64,000 nucleotides of DNA from Magnetococcales bacterium (GTDB lineage: Bacteria; Pseudomonadota; Magnetococcia; Magnetococcales; JADFXB01): the NCBI GenBank assembly GCA_015233935.1, contig JADFXB010000007.1, positions 1 through 64,000 of the forward strand. Reading direction: 5' to 3'. Shown here piece by piece: positions 49,291-58,577 of this stretch. The translations under genes and the position numbers were made by a program. The number at the start of each line of letters is the position of its first letter. The first letter of the stretch is position 1. The notes below the pieces were generated by a model. That model was not told where the DNA came from, made no database searches, and saw only the letters and a list, made by a program, of their open reading frames with translations.

Positions 49291-51666
49291 ATGAAAATTC
49301 CACACCTAGCAACCATGAGCGTTAAAACCCGCATCTGGTTGGTTATCTGGCTGGCCATTGTTTTTATGATCGGACGAGAATTAATGGTTCTCAATACGCT
49401 GGATAAAGAAATTATGGCCAGCCGAAAAGCTAAAATCCAACAACTGGTGGACGTGGCACACAGCACACTCAACCATTATTACGAATTGGAAAAAAAAGGC
49501 ACCCTCAGTCGTGAAGATGCCCAAAAAGCCGCCATGGCTACCGTTAAAATATTGCGCTATCAGGAAAAAGATTATTTTTGGATCAATGACATGCATCCAA
49601 AGATGATCATGCACCCCTTCAAACCCGAACTGGACGGTAAAGATATCTCCGGCTTCAAAGATCCCGATGGCAAACACCTGTTCGTCGCCATGGTGGAAGA
49701 GGTGCGCCGCCAAGGACAAGGATTCGTGGACTACCGCTGGCCCAAACCCGGCCTGGATCACCCCGTTCCCAAACTCTCCTTCGTCAAAGGCTTTGAACCC
49801 TGGGGCTGGATCATCGGCACCGGCCTCTACATGGACGACCTGAAAACCCTCTTCTGGGCAGAAGCCAAACGTATCCTGGCCATCTTTATAGCCAGTATTA
49901 TCTTACTGATCGCCCTTGCCTATCTCCTGGCCCGCTCCATCATCCAACCCCTCAACCAGGTGTCGGAACATATCCGGGAAGTGGCCGCCGGAAATCTCAC
50001 CAAACGGGTCGATTTTGACGGCGGCAAAGACGAAATCAGCCAAATTGGTGAACAAGTCAACCTGTTGGCCGCCAGCTTGAGTCGGACCGTGCGCACCATC
50101 GTTCTGCAATCCCAAACCGTCAATGCCTGCGTCGGTCACATGCAGGATGTCCGGCAATCCCTTGAAGAGGATGCAGAAAAATCCTACCTCATCAACCGGG
50201 ATCTGGCGGCTGAAAATGCCAAATTAGGGCAAGGGCTTGCCGAACTGAAAGACTCGGTGGCCAAAGCCTCCGATAATATGGATACCATCACCCTGGATGG
50301 TAAAAAACTCTCCTCCGAAATCCACGCCATGGCCAATTCCGCACGCCAGGCCAGCCAGAATGTCACCACCATGGCCCGCTCCGCCGAAGAGATGAGCAGC
50401 CATGTGGCAGAGGTCAACAACAATCTGGAACATGTGCTGGATTCGGTCAATACCGTCGCCGCCGCCATCGAAGAGATGAACGTCAACTTAGGCGGCATCC
50501 GTCATCAGTGCGATACCGCTGAAAAAGAATCCAAAACCGCCAACCATCATTTGCACGAAAGCCAACAGGTGATGGAACGGTTGATCAAATCCGCCCAGGA
50601 GATCAACATGGTGGTGGGTGCCATCAACGGTATCGCCGCCCAAATTAAAATGCTGGCCTTGAACGCCGCCATCGAAGCTGCCGGTGCGGGTGAGGCCGGT
50701 AAAGGATTTTCGGTGGTGGCCAACGAAGTCAAAGACCTGGCCCTCAAAGCCGCCGAAGCCACCAGCATGATCTCCGCCAATATTGAAAAAATTCAAACCA
50801 ACACCAAAGATGCCGCCAACGCCATGGACGAAGTGGTCACGGTGATGAAACGTATCGACAAGGTCAACGAAGAGATCACCCTGGCGGTACAAGAACAAAA
50901 TCAAACCACCACCGAAATTTCCCGCTCCACCAGCGGGGTTGCCACGGCAGCCCAGTCGGTGAGCGAAACCGCCAAATCTCTGCAAATGGCGGTACAAGAG
51001 GTGGCCCATGCCGCAAGCCTTGCCGCCAAAGCCACCGATGGCATCGCTTCAGCCTCCTCCAGTGCTGCTCATGCTGCATCAGATGTGGCAGATAAATCCA
51101 GCCAGGCCAAAGAGTTCATCGTCTCCCTGCTGGCTTTTGCTGAAAAAACCGAAGAAACCACCGGTTCCAACAAAATGCTGGACGCCTTCGAGTTGGGCAA
51201 ATTCCTGCGCAACTCCGTCAACTATTACAGCTTGTTGACCCAGGCCGTTTCCGATGCCAGCAGCTACCTCTCCCAAGCCCAACAAGGACTCCACATTGGC
51301 AATGAGCCTTACGATGTGCGCACCCTGAAACATGAATTTCTCAACTGGATCAGCAAAACCGGGCAAATTGCCAACGACCGGCTTTGCCAACAGGGGGATG
51401 ATCGTGAACATAACATTGCCATGGAACAGTGGCTGGCCTCTACCGGCAGACGACTGTTCGGCAACCATCAACTTTTGTCGGAAATTGTCAGCCTGAACCA
51501 AAAAGCCTCTCGCATGGCCCACGAAATATTCCAAAAGGCCGACCAAGGACATGTGGAGGAGGTCAATCACTTATTGAACGAATTCGGCCCGTTACGCAGC
51601 ACCCTGTTTGCCAAACTGGACCAACTTTACCTTATGGACGAAACCAGCCTGGTTATGCAAAAATAA
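49291..51666 (+). CDS. Methyl-accepting chemotaxis protein with sCache-type sensor and helical C-terminal domain
   Basis: 791 residues. Membrane segments ~12-30 and ~192-212 flank a single Cache-type sensor (YQEKDYFWINDMHPKMIMHP, LSFVKGFEPWGWIIGTGLYM), which is the classic sCache_2 pattern for small organic ligands. One HAMP, then a signalling coiled coil with tip [23 protein letters not shown], different in detail from the two MCPs of the che operon. A C-terminal ~110-residue helical region (YDVRTLKHEFLNWISKTG, REHNIAMEQWL, NHQLLSEIVSLNQKASRMAH) has the spacing of a CZB domain, but the Cys and part of the His are missing. Confidence 0.88.
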   Translation: MKIPHLATMSVKTRIWLVIWLAIVFMIGRELMVLNTLDKEIMASRKAKIQQLVDVAHSTLNHYYELEKKGTLSREDAQKAAMATVKILRYQEKDYFWINDMHPKMIMHPFKPELDGKDISGFKDPDGKHLFVAMVEEVRRQGQGFVDYRWPKPGLDHPVPKLSFVKGFEPWGWIIGTGLYMDDLKTLFWAEAKRILAIFIASIILLIALAYLLARSIIQPLNQVSEHIREVAAGNLTKRVDFDGGKDEISQIGEQVNLLAASLSRTVRTIVLQSQTVNACVGHMQDVRQSLEEDAEKSYLINRDLAAENAKLGQGLAELKDSVAKASDNMDTITLDGKKLSSEIHAMANSARQASQNVTTMARSAEEMSSHVAEVNNNLEHVLDSVNTVAAAIEEMNVNLGGIRHQCDTAEKESKTANHHLHESQQVMERLIKSAQEINMVVGAINGIAAQIKMLALNAAIEAAGAGEAGKGFSVVANEVKDLALKAAEATSMISANIEKIQTNTKDAANAMDEVVTVMKRIDKVNEEITLAVQEQNQTTTEISRSTSGVATAAQSVSETAKSLQMAVQEVAHAASLAAKATDGIASASSSAAHAASDVADKSSQAKEFIVSLLAFAEKTEETTGSNKMLDAFELGKFLRNSVNYYSLLTQAVSDASSYLSQAQQGLHIGNEPYDVRTLKHEFLNWISKTGQIANDRLCQQGDDREHNIAMEQWLASTGRRLFGNHQLLSEIVSLNQKASRMAHEIFQKADQGHVEEVNHLLNEFGPLRSTLFAKLDQLYLMDETSLVMQK

Positions 51667-51727
51667 TGGGTCGTTCTGGAACCCGGATAACCGACACCTT
51701 CGGTTCTACCAGGAGAGATGCCAGCCC

Positions 51728-53242
51728 ATGGAACCTATTTTGTTTGCCTTATGGGCGGTCATCACCCTGATAGCCGTCATCACCGGTGGACGCAGTCTGG
51801 CGTCCACCGGTTTTCGACCCTATCCATCCCCCTCCGAATTGCAACAGAAACTGGGATTGGCAGCCCCCACTTCTGAATTGCTTCGTCCCCAGGGCAAAGT
51901 GACGGTCACCCTGCGGCAGGAAGAAAAATCTGCCAGTCAATTAATCCTTTCCCTCACCAAGGCCGATCTGCCCCTCTTTCAACTGCAACGCCGCCATGCC
52001 TGGAATGCCCCCCTGGCTGTGGTGAAACTTTTCGATTCTCCTGGCAGTGGCGACAAACTGTTTGATGAAAATTATCTGGCCTTGCGCCATGCCTCCACCC
52101 CACCCCATCTTTGGCATCATCCCGCTGCCTGCCGGGCTGCCCGAGAATTGTTGGACCTGGGGTTTCATGAAATCGCCCACCCCGGCCTCGCCCTGTCCGC
52201 CATTTGCACCGATACCCGCCATCTGCACCATCTGGACCAACATGGGTTGAACCAGGCAGCAGACGCACTCTGGCAAGTGGGAAATAATCTGCCAACACTG
52301 AAAGAGGCCGCCCCGGCAGGCAAACCCCGTGGCAGTCGCTGGCGGGTGGGGTTATCCCTTACTGGCTGGTTTGTGGTTTTTTTGATCGGGATGATGATTC
52401 TGGCCGTCTTTGGCGGCGAAACACCCCTCAAGAGTCATAGCGGGGCTACCCTCCCCTGGGTGCTGGTTTCTCTACTGGTGGCAACCCCCCTGGCCACCCT
52501 GAATACCCGGCGATTGCATCCCCATTTTGTCCGCTGCTCCCCATCCACCGCCTGTGGCATGGCCATCCACTGGGTGGGTTTCTTCATTATGACTACACTG
52601 TTATGCTATTTCACCTTGGATGTTTGCAACTGGCGGCTGGATGATGCTCCTGCCAGGGAAGAATCCTGGCAAGTAGTGGAAATCCATGCCCCCGGTAAAA
52701 AATCATCCCCCCGTCTGACTTTGCACCAGAAGGAAAGCGATCGCTACCATACCCTGGAGATTCGTCGCAACCTCTACGAACATATGCGCCCTGGAGCTAC
52801 CATTCTTCTCCTGCATCGTCCAGGATTTCTGGGAGAAGCATGGGTGGACTCACTGGTGGACCGAACAGCGGTCTCCTCGGCGGTTGCGCAAAAAGAGGAT
52901 CCTGCGGTGGTGGAGCAGGCAAAAGAGCTGGTGGCAGCAGGACAAACCGGCTCTGCTATTTCCTTATTGCAAGAGCATTTAATCAAACAGCCTGGCCACT
53001 TTCATGCCTGCCTGCTTTTGGATGAACTGCTGTTTCCCTTGGGACGATTTGAAGAAATCCGTCATGCCTGGGATGGTTACCTGGCCCTGTTTCCCAACGA
53101 CCAACGAGCCTACAAGGAACGCGCCGGGACAAAACAGTATCTCAACGATCCCCAAGGGGTCTTTGCCGATATGAACCAGGCCTGCCAATGGGGCAACCGG
53201 CAAGCCTGCGAATGGTTAAAAACACGACAAAAACATCGATAA
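51728..53242 (+). CDS. Unknown membrane protein with C-terminal tetratricopeptide-like region
   Basis: 504 residues from the ATG at 51728 (AGGAGAG ten bases upstream). Hydrophobic segments near residues 3-20, 212-232, 245-262 and 282-303. A first cytoplasmic or periplasmic part (~30-200) contains His-rich stretches (HLHHLDQHGLNQAADALW), the middle has membrane segments, and the C-terminal ~130 residues resemble tetratricopeptide helices (VVEQAKELVAAGQTGSAISL, LEEHLIKQPGHFHACLLLDE). No family recognised. It lies 61 bp after an MCP gene and ahead of metY. Confidence 0.7.
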   Translation: MEPILFALWAVITLIAVITGGRSLASTGFRPYPSPSELQQKLGLAAPTSELLRPQGKVTVTLRQEEKSASQLILSLTKADLPLFQLQRRHAWNAPLAVVKLFDSPGSGDKLFDENYLALRHASTPPHLWHHPAACRAARELLDLGFHEIAHPGLALSAICTDTRHLHHLDQHGLNQAADALWQVGNNLPTLKEAAPAGKPRGSRWRVGLSLTGWFVVFLIGMMILAVFGGETPLKSHSGATLPWVLVSLLVATPLATLNTRRLHPHFVRCSPSTACGMAIHWVGFFIMTTLLCYFTLDVCNWRLDDAPAREESWQVVEIHAPGKKSSPRLTLHQKESDRYHTLEIRRNLYEHMRPGATILLLHRPGFLGEAWVDSLVDRTAVSSAVAQKEDPAVVEQAKELVAAGQTGSAISLLQEHLIKQPGHFHACLLLDELLFPLGRFEEIRHAWDGYLALFPNDQRAYKERAGTKQYLNDPQGVFADMNQACQWGNRQACEWLKTRQKHR

Positions 53243-53268
53243 CCCCCTATCAGCCAGGAGTTTGCATC

Positions 53269-54540
53269 ATGAAATTGGATACCATTGCCGTTCACGGTGG
53301 CTACCAGCCGGACCCCACCACCAAATCCGTGGCGGTTCCCATCTACCAAACCACCTCCTATGCCTTCGACAGCAGCCAGCATGCGGCAGATTTGTTCGAT
53401 CTCAAGGTGGCAGGCAATATTTACACCCGTATCATGAACCCCACCACCGCCGTGCTGGAGCAGCGGGTGGCCCAACTGGAAGGGGGGATTGGTGGTTTGG
53501 CCCTCGCCTCCGGGCAGGCGGCCATCACCTATGCCATTTTCACCATCAGTGAAAGTGGCGATAATATTGTGGCCTCCAGCACCCTCTATGGTGGTACTTA
53601 TAACCTTCTGGCCCACACCCTGCCCCAGTTGGGAATTGAAACCCGCTTTGCCGATTATCGGGATCCCGCCTCCTTCGCCCGCTTGATCGATGATCGCACC
53701 AAGGCAGTCTATGTGGAGTCCATCGGCAACCCGCTGGGCAATGTGGTGGACCTGGCCGCCTTGGCACAAGTGGCCCATGAGCACGGCGTTCCCTTGATCG
53801 TTGACAACACCGTCCCCACCCCCGCCCTCTGCCGTCCCATTGAACATGGCGCGGATATTGTGGTCCACTCCCTTACCAAATATATGGGTGGTCACGGCAA
53901 CTCCATTGGGGGCGTCCTGGTGGATTCGGGTAAATTTCCCTGGGCAGAACACAAGGCCCGCTTCCGCCGTCTGAACGAACCGGACGTTTCCTATCATGGG
54001 GTGGTCTATACCGAAGCCCTGGGAGCCGCCGCCTTCATCGGACGGGCACGGGTGGTGCCCTTGCGCAACATGGGTTCCGCCATCTCTCCCATGAACAGCT
54101 TCCTCATCCTGCAAGGGATCGAAACCCTGCACCTGCGCATGGATCGCCATTGCGATAACGCCATGAAGACGGCCCAACATCTGCAAAGCCATCCCAAAGT
54201 GGCCTGGGTCAACTATGCCGGTCTGCCAGACCATGCCGACCGTGGGCTGGTGGATCGTTATTTCGGTGGCCGCGCCTCCGGCATTCTGACCTTTGGTGTC
54301 AAAGGCGGACGGGCAGCAGGTACCCGCTTTATCGACTCCCTCAAATTGATCACCCACCTGGTGAATATTGGTGATGCCAAATCCCTGGCCTGCCATCCCG
54401 CCAGTACCACCCATCGCCAGCTCTCCCCTGCAGAAATGGTCAAAGCTGGGGTTTCCGAGGATATGGTGCGCCTTTCCCTGGGAATCGAACACATCGACGA
54501 TATCCTGGCCGATATCGACCAAGCCCTGGCAGCCGCTTGA
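53269..54540 (+). CDS. metY: O-acetylhomoserine (thiol)-lyase family enzyme
   Basis: 423 residues from the ATG at 53269, eight bases after AGGAG. Cys/Met-metabolism PLP fold: TIAVHGGYQPDPTTKSVAVP, IYQTTSYAFDSSQHAADLFD, NIYTRIMNPTTAVLEQRVAQ, and PLP lysine in VVHSLTKYMGGHGNSIGG. The TTSYAF and GNIYTRIMNPT motifs and length favour O-acetylhomoserine aminocarboxypropyltransferase (MetY), which makes homocysteine from O-acetylhomoserine and sulfide; MetZ/cystathionine synthase relatives are possible. Ends before a terminator. Confidence 0.88.
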   Translation: MKLDTIAVHGGYQPDPTTKSVAVPIYQTTSYAFDSSQHAADLFDLKVAGNIYTRIMNPTTAVLEQRVAQLEGGIGGLALASGQAAITYAIFTISESGDNIVASSTLYGGTYNLLAHTLPQLGIETRFADYRDPASFARLIDDRTKAVYVESIGNPLGNVVDLAALAQVAHEHGVPLIVDNTVPTPALCRPIEHGADIVVHSLTKYMGGHGNSIGGVLVDSGKFPWAEHKARFRRLNEPDVSYHGVVYTEALGAAAFIGRARVVPLRNMGSAISPMNSFLILQGIETLHLRMDRHCDNAMKTAQHLQSHPKVAWVNYAGLPDHADRGLVDRYFGGRASGILTFGVKGGRAAGTRFIDSLKLITHLVNIGDAKSLACHPASTTHRQLSPAEMVKAGVSEDMVRLSLGIEHIDDILADIDQALAAA

Positions 54541-54548
54541 TGTTTTTT

Positions 54549-54571
54549 CCCCCTCCCTTGCCGGGAGGGGG
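54549..54571 (+). terminator. Intrinsic terminator after metY
   Basis: CCCCCTCCC (54549-54557), loop TTGCC, GGGAGGGGG (54563-54571), then ATTTTA. It follows the metY stop by nine bases. Confidence 0.82.
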
Positions 54572-54718
54572 ATTTTATAGATTTTCCTTAGTCCAAAGGC
54601 AGGCCGATGCCTGCAAAGTTCTGAAATCTTTTCCGGGAAATTCACACCATCTTGTGGCAAGATCAAGCACAACGTTACGTGGTAATAATCCGTCCTCATT
54701 TCTTCTCAAGTGGATCGC

Positions 54719-55789
54719 ATGAACACAGAACCCACCCTTCCTTTTTTACGCGCCTGTTTGCGGCTACCCGTGAGTCAAACCCCCATGTGGATCATGCGGC
54801 AGGCAGGGCGGTATTTGCCTGAATATCGGGCCACCCGTGCCCAGGCAGGCAGCTTTCTTCAATTATGCCGCAACCCGGAGCTGGCCACCGAGGTGACCAT
54901 GCAACCTTTGCGTCGCTACGGACTGGATGCGGCCATCCTCTTTTCCGACATTCTGGTGGTGGCGGAGGCCATGGGAATCAAACTCTCCTTTAATGAGGGA
55001 GAAGGCCCCCAACTGGAACCCCGCATCAACAGCCATAACGATGTGCTGGCTCTCCATCCTGCGGAACCGGAAGATGAACTTGGCTATGTGCTGGCCACCG
55101 TGCGAACGATCCGCAAAGAGTTGGACGGTCGCATCCCCTTGATCGGCTTTGCCGGCAGCCCCTGGACCGTGGCCACCTATATGGTGGAAGGAGGCTCCAG
55201 CAAAACTTTCAGCCGTATCAAGGGCATGATGTTTGATGCCCCCCTGGTTTTGCAGGAGTTGCTGGATCGTTTGGCGGATGTCACCGCTGCCTATCTCAAT
55301 GCCCAGATTCGCCATGGTGCCCAGGCAGTGCAAATTTTCGATACCTGGGGCGGGGTTCTCTCACCACGGGATTTTCGTGCCTTTTCCCTGCGTGCCATGA
55401 TCCGCATCATGGAACAACTTGACAAAACCACCCCCCAGGGGGAACAGGTCCCAGTGATTCTCTTTGCCAAGGGTTGCGGTCCCCTTCTGGAAGAAGTAGC
55501 TGCCACCGGTTGTCAGGTGGTGGGACTGGATTGGACCACCGATCTGGCCAGGGCGCGTGAGCGGGTAGCCGGGCGCGTGGCCTTGCAGGGCAATATGGAT
55601 CCAGCCATCCTCTACGCCAGCGAAGCACGCATTCGCCAGGAAGTGGAAGAGGTGTTGACCGCCTATGGTCCCCACGCAGGACATATCTTCAATCTGGGCC
55701 ATGGTATTGCCCAGGATGTGGATCCGGCACGGGTGTCCATTCTGGTGGATGCGGTACGCCAGGTCAGTCGTCGTATTTTATCCCAGTAA
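54719..55789 (+). CDS. hemE: Uroporphyrinogen decarboxylase
   Basis: 356 residues from the ATG at 54719 (a GTG at 54710 is in frame). Signatures [20 protein letters not shown] (first HemE motif) and [17 protein letters not shown]-type block ([20 protein letters not shown] in part), plus [18 protein letters not shown]. Decarboxylates uroporphyrinogen III to coproporphyrinogen III in the cytoplasm. First gene of hemE-hemN-hemY-udg; 20 bp before hemN. Confidence 0.95.
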   Translation: MNTEPTLPFLRACLRLPVSQTPMWIMRQAGRYLPEYRATRAQAGSFLQLCRNPELATEVTMQPLRRYGLDAAILFSDILVVAEAMGIKLSFNEGEGPQLEPRINSHNDVLALHPAEPEDELGYVLATVRTIRKELDGRIPLIGFAGSPWTVATYMVEGGSSKTFSRIKGMMFDAPLVLQELLDRLADVTAAYLNAQIRHGAQAVQIFDTWGGVLSPRDFRAFSLRAMIRIMEQLDKTTPQGEQVPVILFAKGCGPLLEEVAATGCQVVGLDWTTDLARARERVAGRVALQGNMDPAILYASEARIRQEVEEVLTAYGPHAGHIFNLGHGIAQDVDPARVSILVDAVRQVSRRILSQ

Positions 55790-55809
55790 GCTCATAAGGG
55801 ACCATTGCC

Positions 55810-57213
55810 ATGTCCAACCTCTCCCAGGAGGTCACTTTCGACCGTCAATTGCTGGACCGCTACAATCGGGCGGGACCACGTTATACCTCCTATCCCACCG
55901 CCCCCCATTTTCATGAAGGGTTTGGGGTCAAGGAGTTTGAAGAGGCCCTGGTACAATCCCGTCTGGCCCAGCCACCCCGTCCCTTGTCCCTTTATGTGCA
56001 TATTCCCTTCTGCCGCATGGCCTGCTCCTACTGTGGCTGCAATCGGACGGTCACCCAGGATCGCTCCCGTGCCGTGCCTTATCTGGCGCGGCTCTATCAG
56101 GAAATCGCCATGGTGGCCCAGCGGGTGGGGGGGGATCGCCAGGTGGAACAACTCCACTTTGGTGGGGGTACACCCACCTTTCTTGCCGCCGACCAGTTGA
56201 GCGATTTATGGGCCACGTTGGACCGCCATTTTTCCTTGAAAAAGGACGGCAGCGGTGAATATGGCATCGAGGTGGATCCCAGAGAGGTTACCCCGGAGGT
56301 GATTCAACTCTTGGGCACATTGGGATTCAACCGGGTTTCTTTTGGGGTGCAGGATCTCAACCCCAAGGTGCAGGAGGCGGTCAATCGGGTGCAACCGGCG
56401 GAAATGACGGAACGCATGGTCCATGCAGCCCGTGGGGCGGGTTTTCAATCGGTCAATATTGACTTGATCTATGGCCTGCCCCATCAAAGCTGGTCCTCCT
56501 TCCGGACCACCCTGGAAGAGTCGGTGGAACGTTTTGACCCGGATCGGCTGGCTGTCTTCAACTTTGCCCATCTGCCCCAATATTTTCCCAATCAACGGCA
56601 TATCAAGGCGGAAGATTTGCCCTCGGCTGAAGAAAAGATGGACATTCTGGAAGGAACCATCCAGACTTTGCTTGAGCGCGGTTATATCTTCATCGGCATG
56701 GACCATTTTGCCAAACCCAACGATGAATTGGCCATCGCCCAACGCCAGGGTATCCTGCATCGCAACTTCCAGGGTTACACCACCCATGGGGATTGTGACT
56801 TGGTGGCCATGGGGGCAACGGCCATCAGTCAGGTGGGAACCGTTTATGCACAAAGTTTGCGGGAGTTGGAAGGCTATTATGATCGTATTGATAGCGGCCA
56901 GTTTGCCACCTTCCGGGGCTATCAGCTCTCCCAAGATGATGTCATTCGCCAGGAAGTGATCATGACCATGATTTGCAACTTTCGGTTGGACAGAAAGGCA
57001 ATCGGTGAACGGTTCAACCTGGACTTTGCCCATTATTTTGCTGCGGAAGAGCCGGAGTTGGCGCAAATGGTGGCGGATGGTCTGTTGACCGATGATGGCA
57101 ATGAGTTGCGGGTGACGCCCGCAGGCCGCTTGCTGATTCGCAATATTTGCATGCCCTTTGACTGGTATCTGCGTCATGCAGACCAGATCAAAACCTTTTC
57201 CAAGACCATCTGA
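55810..57213 (+). CDS. hemN: Oxygen-independent coproporphyrinogen III oxidase
   Basis: 467 residues. N-terminal FDRQLLDRYNRAGPRYTSYP is specific to true HemN (not HemW), and the radical SAM motif YVHIPFCRMACSYCGCN supplies three Fe-S Cys (CxxxCxxC) plus a fourth nearby. Further HemN features: LHFGGGTPTFLAADQL, GVQDLNPKVQEAVNRVQP, GMDHFAKPNDELAIAQRQG. It converts coproporphyrinogen III to protoporphyrinogen IX with SAM and no O2. Followed two bases later by hemY. Confidence 0.95.
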   Translation: MSNLSQEVTFDRQLLDRYNRAGPRYTSYPTAPHFHEGFGVKEFEEALVQSRLAQPPRPLSLYVHIPFCRMACSYCGCNRTVTQDRSRAVPYLARLYQEIAMVAQRVGGDRQVEQLHFGGGTPTFLAADQLSDLWATLDRHFSLKKDGSGEYGIEVDPREVTPEVIQLLGTLGFNRVSFGVQDLNPKVQEAVNRVQPAEMTERMVHAARGAGFQSVNIDLIYGLPHQSWSSFRTTLEESVERFDPDRLAVFNFAHLPQYFPNQRHIKAEDLPSAEEKMDILEGTIQTLLERGYIFIGMDHFAKPNDELAIAQRQGILHRNFQGYTTHGDCDLVAMGATAISQVGTVYAQSLRELEGYYDRIDSGQFATFRGYQLSQDDVIRQEVIMTMICNFRLDRKAIGERFNLDFAHYFAAEEPELAQMVADGLLTDDGNELRVTPAGRLLIRNICMPFDWYLRHADQIKTFSKTI

Positions 57214-57215
57214 CC

Positions 57216-58577
57216 ATGAGCGAGCAAGCGGTTGTCATCGGTGGGGGGATTTCCGGTTTGTCGGCGGCTTGGGCGTTGCATCGCCAGGGTTATGCCTGCC
57301 AGATATTGGAATCCCGCGATCGGGTGGGGGGTAATCTGCGTACCGGTCACAGCCATGGCTATCTCTATGAACATGGCCCCAACTCCACCTTGCAAAAGGC
57401 CAACTCGCCGGTAGATGCCCTGGGTCGTCTGGTCAGTCAACTGGGGTTGGATGATCAATTGGTGGAAGCCAATCCAGCGGCTGCCAAGCGGTTTATCCTC
57501 AAGAATGGACAACTGGTGGCCCTGCCCACCTCCCCACCTGCGTTTATTACTTCGCCGCTGTTTTCTTTGGCCGCCAAGGTGCGTTTGCTGGCAGAGCCGT
57601 TTATAGCACGGGGTGAAACGGAAGAGAGCATTGCCCAATTTGTCCGCCGCCGTTTGGGACAGGAATTTTTGGATTATGCCATTGAACCGTTTATTTCCGG
57701 GGTCTATGCGGGCAATCCGGCCACCCTCTCCATTCAGGCTGCGGTACCCAAAATTTATGCCTTGGAAAAAGAGCATGGTTCCCTGATTCGGGGTGCCCTG
57801 GCCATGGGCAAGGCCATGAAGGGGGCTGGGATGCCCAAGGGACGCTTGGTGAGTTTCCGGGCGGGTATGGATACCTTGCCCAAGGCGATTGCCCAGCAAT
57901 TGCCTTCTGGTGCGGTGCATACCAAGGTGAAGGTGACCGCCCTGCTTCCCCTATCCGGTGGCGAGTGGAAGGTGGTCTGGCAGGCTCAAGGGGGCCAGGA
58001 GCACACCACCACCTGTCAAAAGTTGGTTCTCTCATTGCCAGCCCCAGCCGCCGCACCCTTGTTGGAACCCCTCTCGCCCAATGCTGCCCGCTTAGTGGGT
58101 GGGATTGCCTATGCCCCCATTGCTTCGGTGGCCTTGGGATTTGTTCAAAACAAGGTGAAACATCCCTTGGATGGCTTTGGTTTTCTCATTCCCCGCCGGG
58201 AGGGAGTGACCACCTTGGGTGCCCTTTTTTCCAGTACCCTGTTTGCGGGTCGTGCCCCGGCAGGTCATGTGTTGATCACCGCCTTTATTGGTGGGGCCAT
58301 CCATCCTGAGGTGATGGAAAAAACCGATGCGGGTTTGGTGGAGCAGGTGGTGAAGGATTTAACACCTTGTTTGGGCATTCAGGGGGAGCCTGTCTTTGTC
58401 TCCCTCACCCGCTATCAGCAGGCCATCCCCCAGTACACCATGGGCCATTTGACCCGTTTGACGCAAGTGAAGGAGGAGCTGGCCCCCTTTGCCAACCTTA
58501 TTTTGCGGGCCAACTGGAAGGATGGCATTTCGGTCTCCGATTGCACCCTGCATGGTGAACAGGTGATCCATGGTTGA
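57216..58577 (+). CDS. hemY: Protoporphyrinogen oxidase, HemY type
   Basis: 453 residues. FAD-binding AVVIGGGISGLSAAWALHRQ and ESRDRVGGNLRT at the N-terminus, a central VYAGNPATLSIQAAVPKIY and GRLVSFRAGMDTLPKAIAQ of the HemY/PPO family, and C-terminal YQQAIPQYTMGHLTRL plus TLHGEQVI-type tail. It oxidises protoporphyrinogen IX to protoporphyrin IX; the enzyme class uses O2 as acceptor. Starts two bases after hemN; its last 8 bp overlap the uracil-DNA glycosylase gene. Sometimes called hemG in databases. Confidence 0.93.
   Translation: MSEQAVVIGGGISGLSAAWALHRQGYACQILESRDRVGGNLRTGHSHGYLYEHGPNSTLQKANSPVDALGRLVSQLGLDDQLVEANPAAAKRFILKNGQLVALPTSPPAFITSPLFSLAAKVRLLAEPFIARGETEESIAQFVRRRLGQEFLDYAIEPFISGVYAGNPATLSIQAAVPKIYALEKEHGSLIRGALAMGKAMKGAGMPKGRLVSFRAGMDTLPKAIAQQLPSGAVHTKVKVTALLPLSGGEWKVVWQAQGGQEHTTTCQKLVLSLPAPAAAPLLEPLSPNAARLVGGIAYAPIASVALGFVQNKVKHPLDGFGFLIPRREGVTTLGALFSSTLFAGRAPAGHVLITAFIGGAIHPEVMEKTDAGLVEQVVKDLTPCLGIQGEPVFVSLTRYQQAIPQYTMGHLTRLTQVKEELAPFANLILRANWKDGISVSDCTLHGEQVIHG

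Noticed and set aside
53110-54699. Minus-strand frame of 529 codons
   Set aside because: Antisense to metY; no recognisable domain.
56206-57177. Minus-strand frame of 323 codons
   Set aside because: Antisense to hemN.
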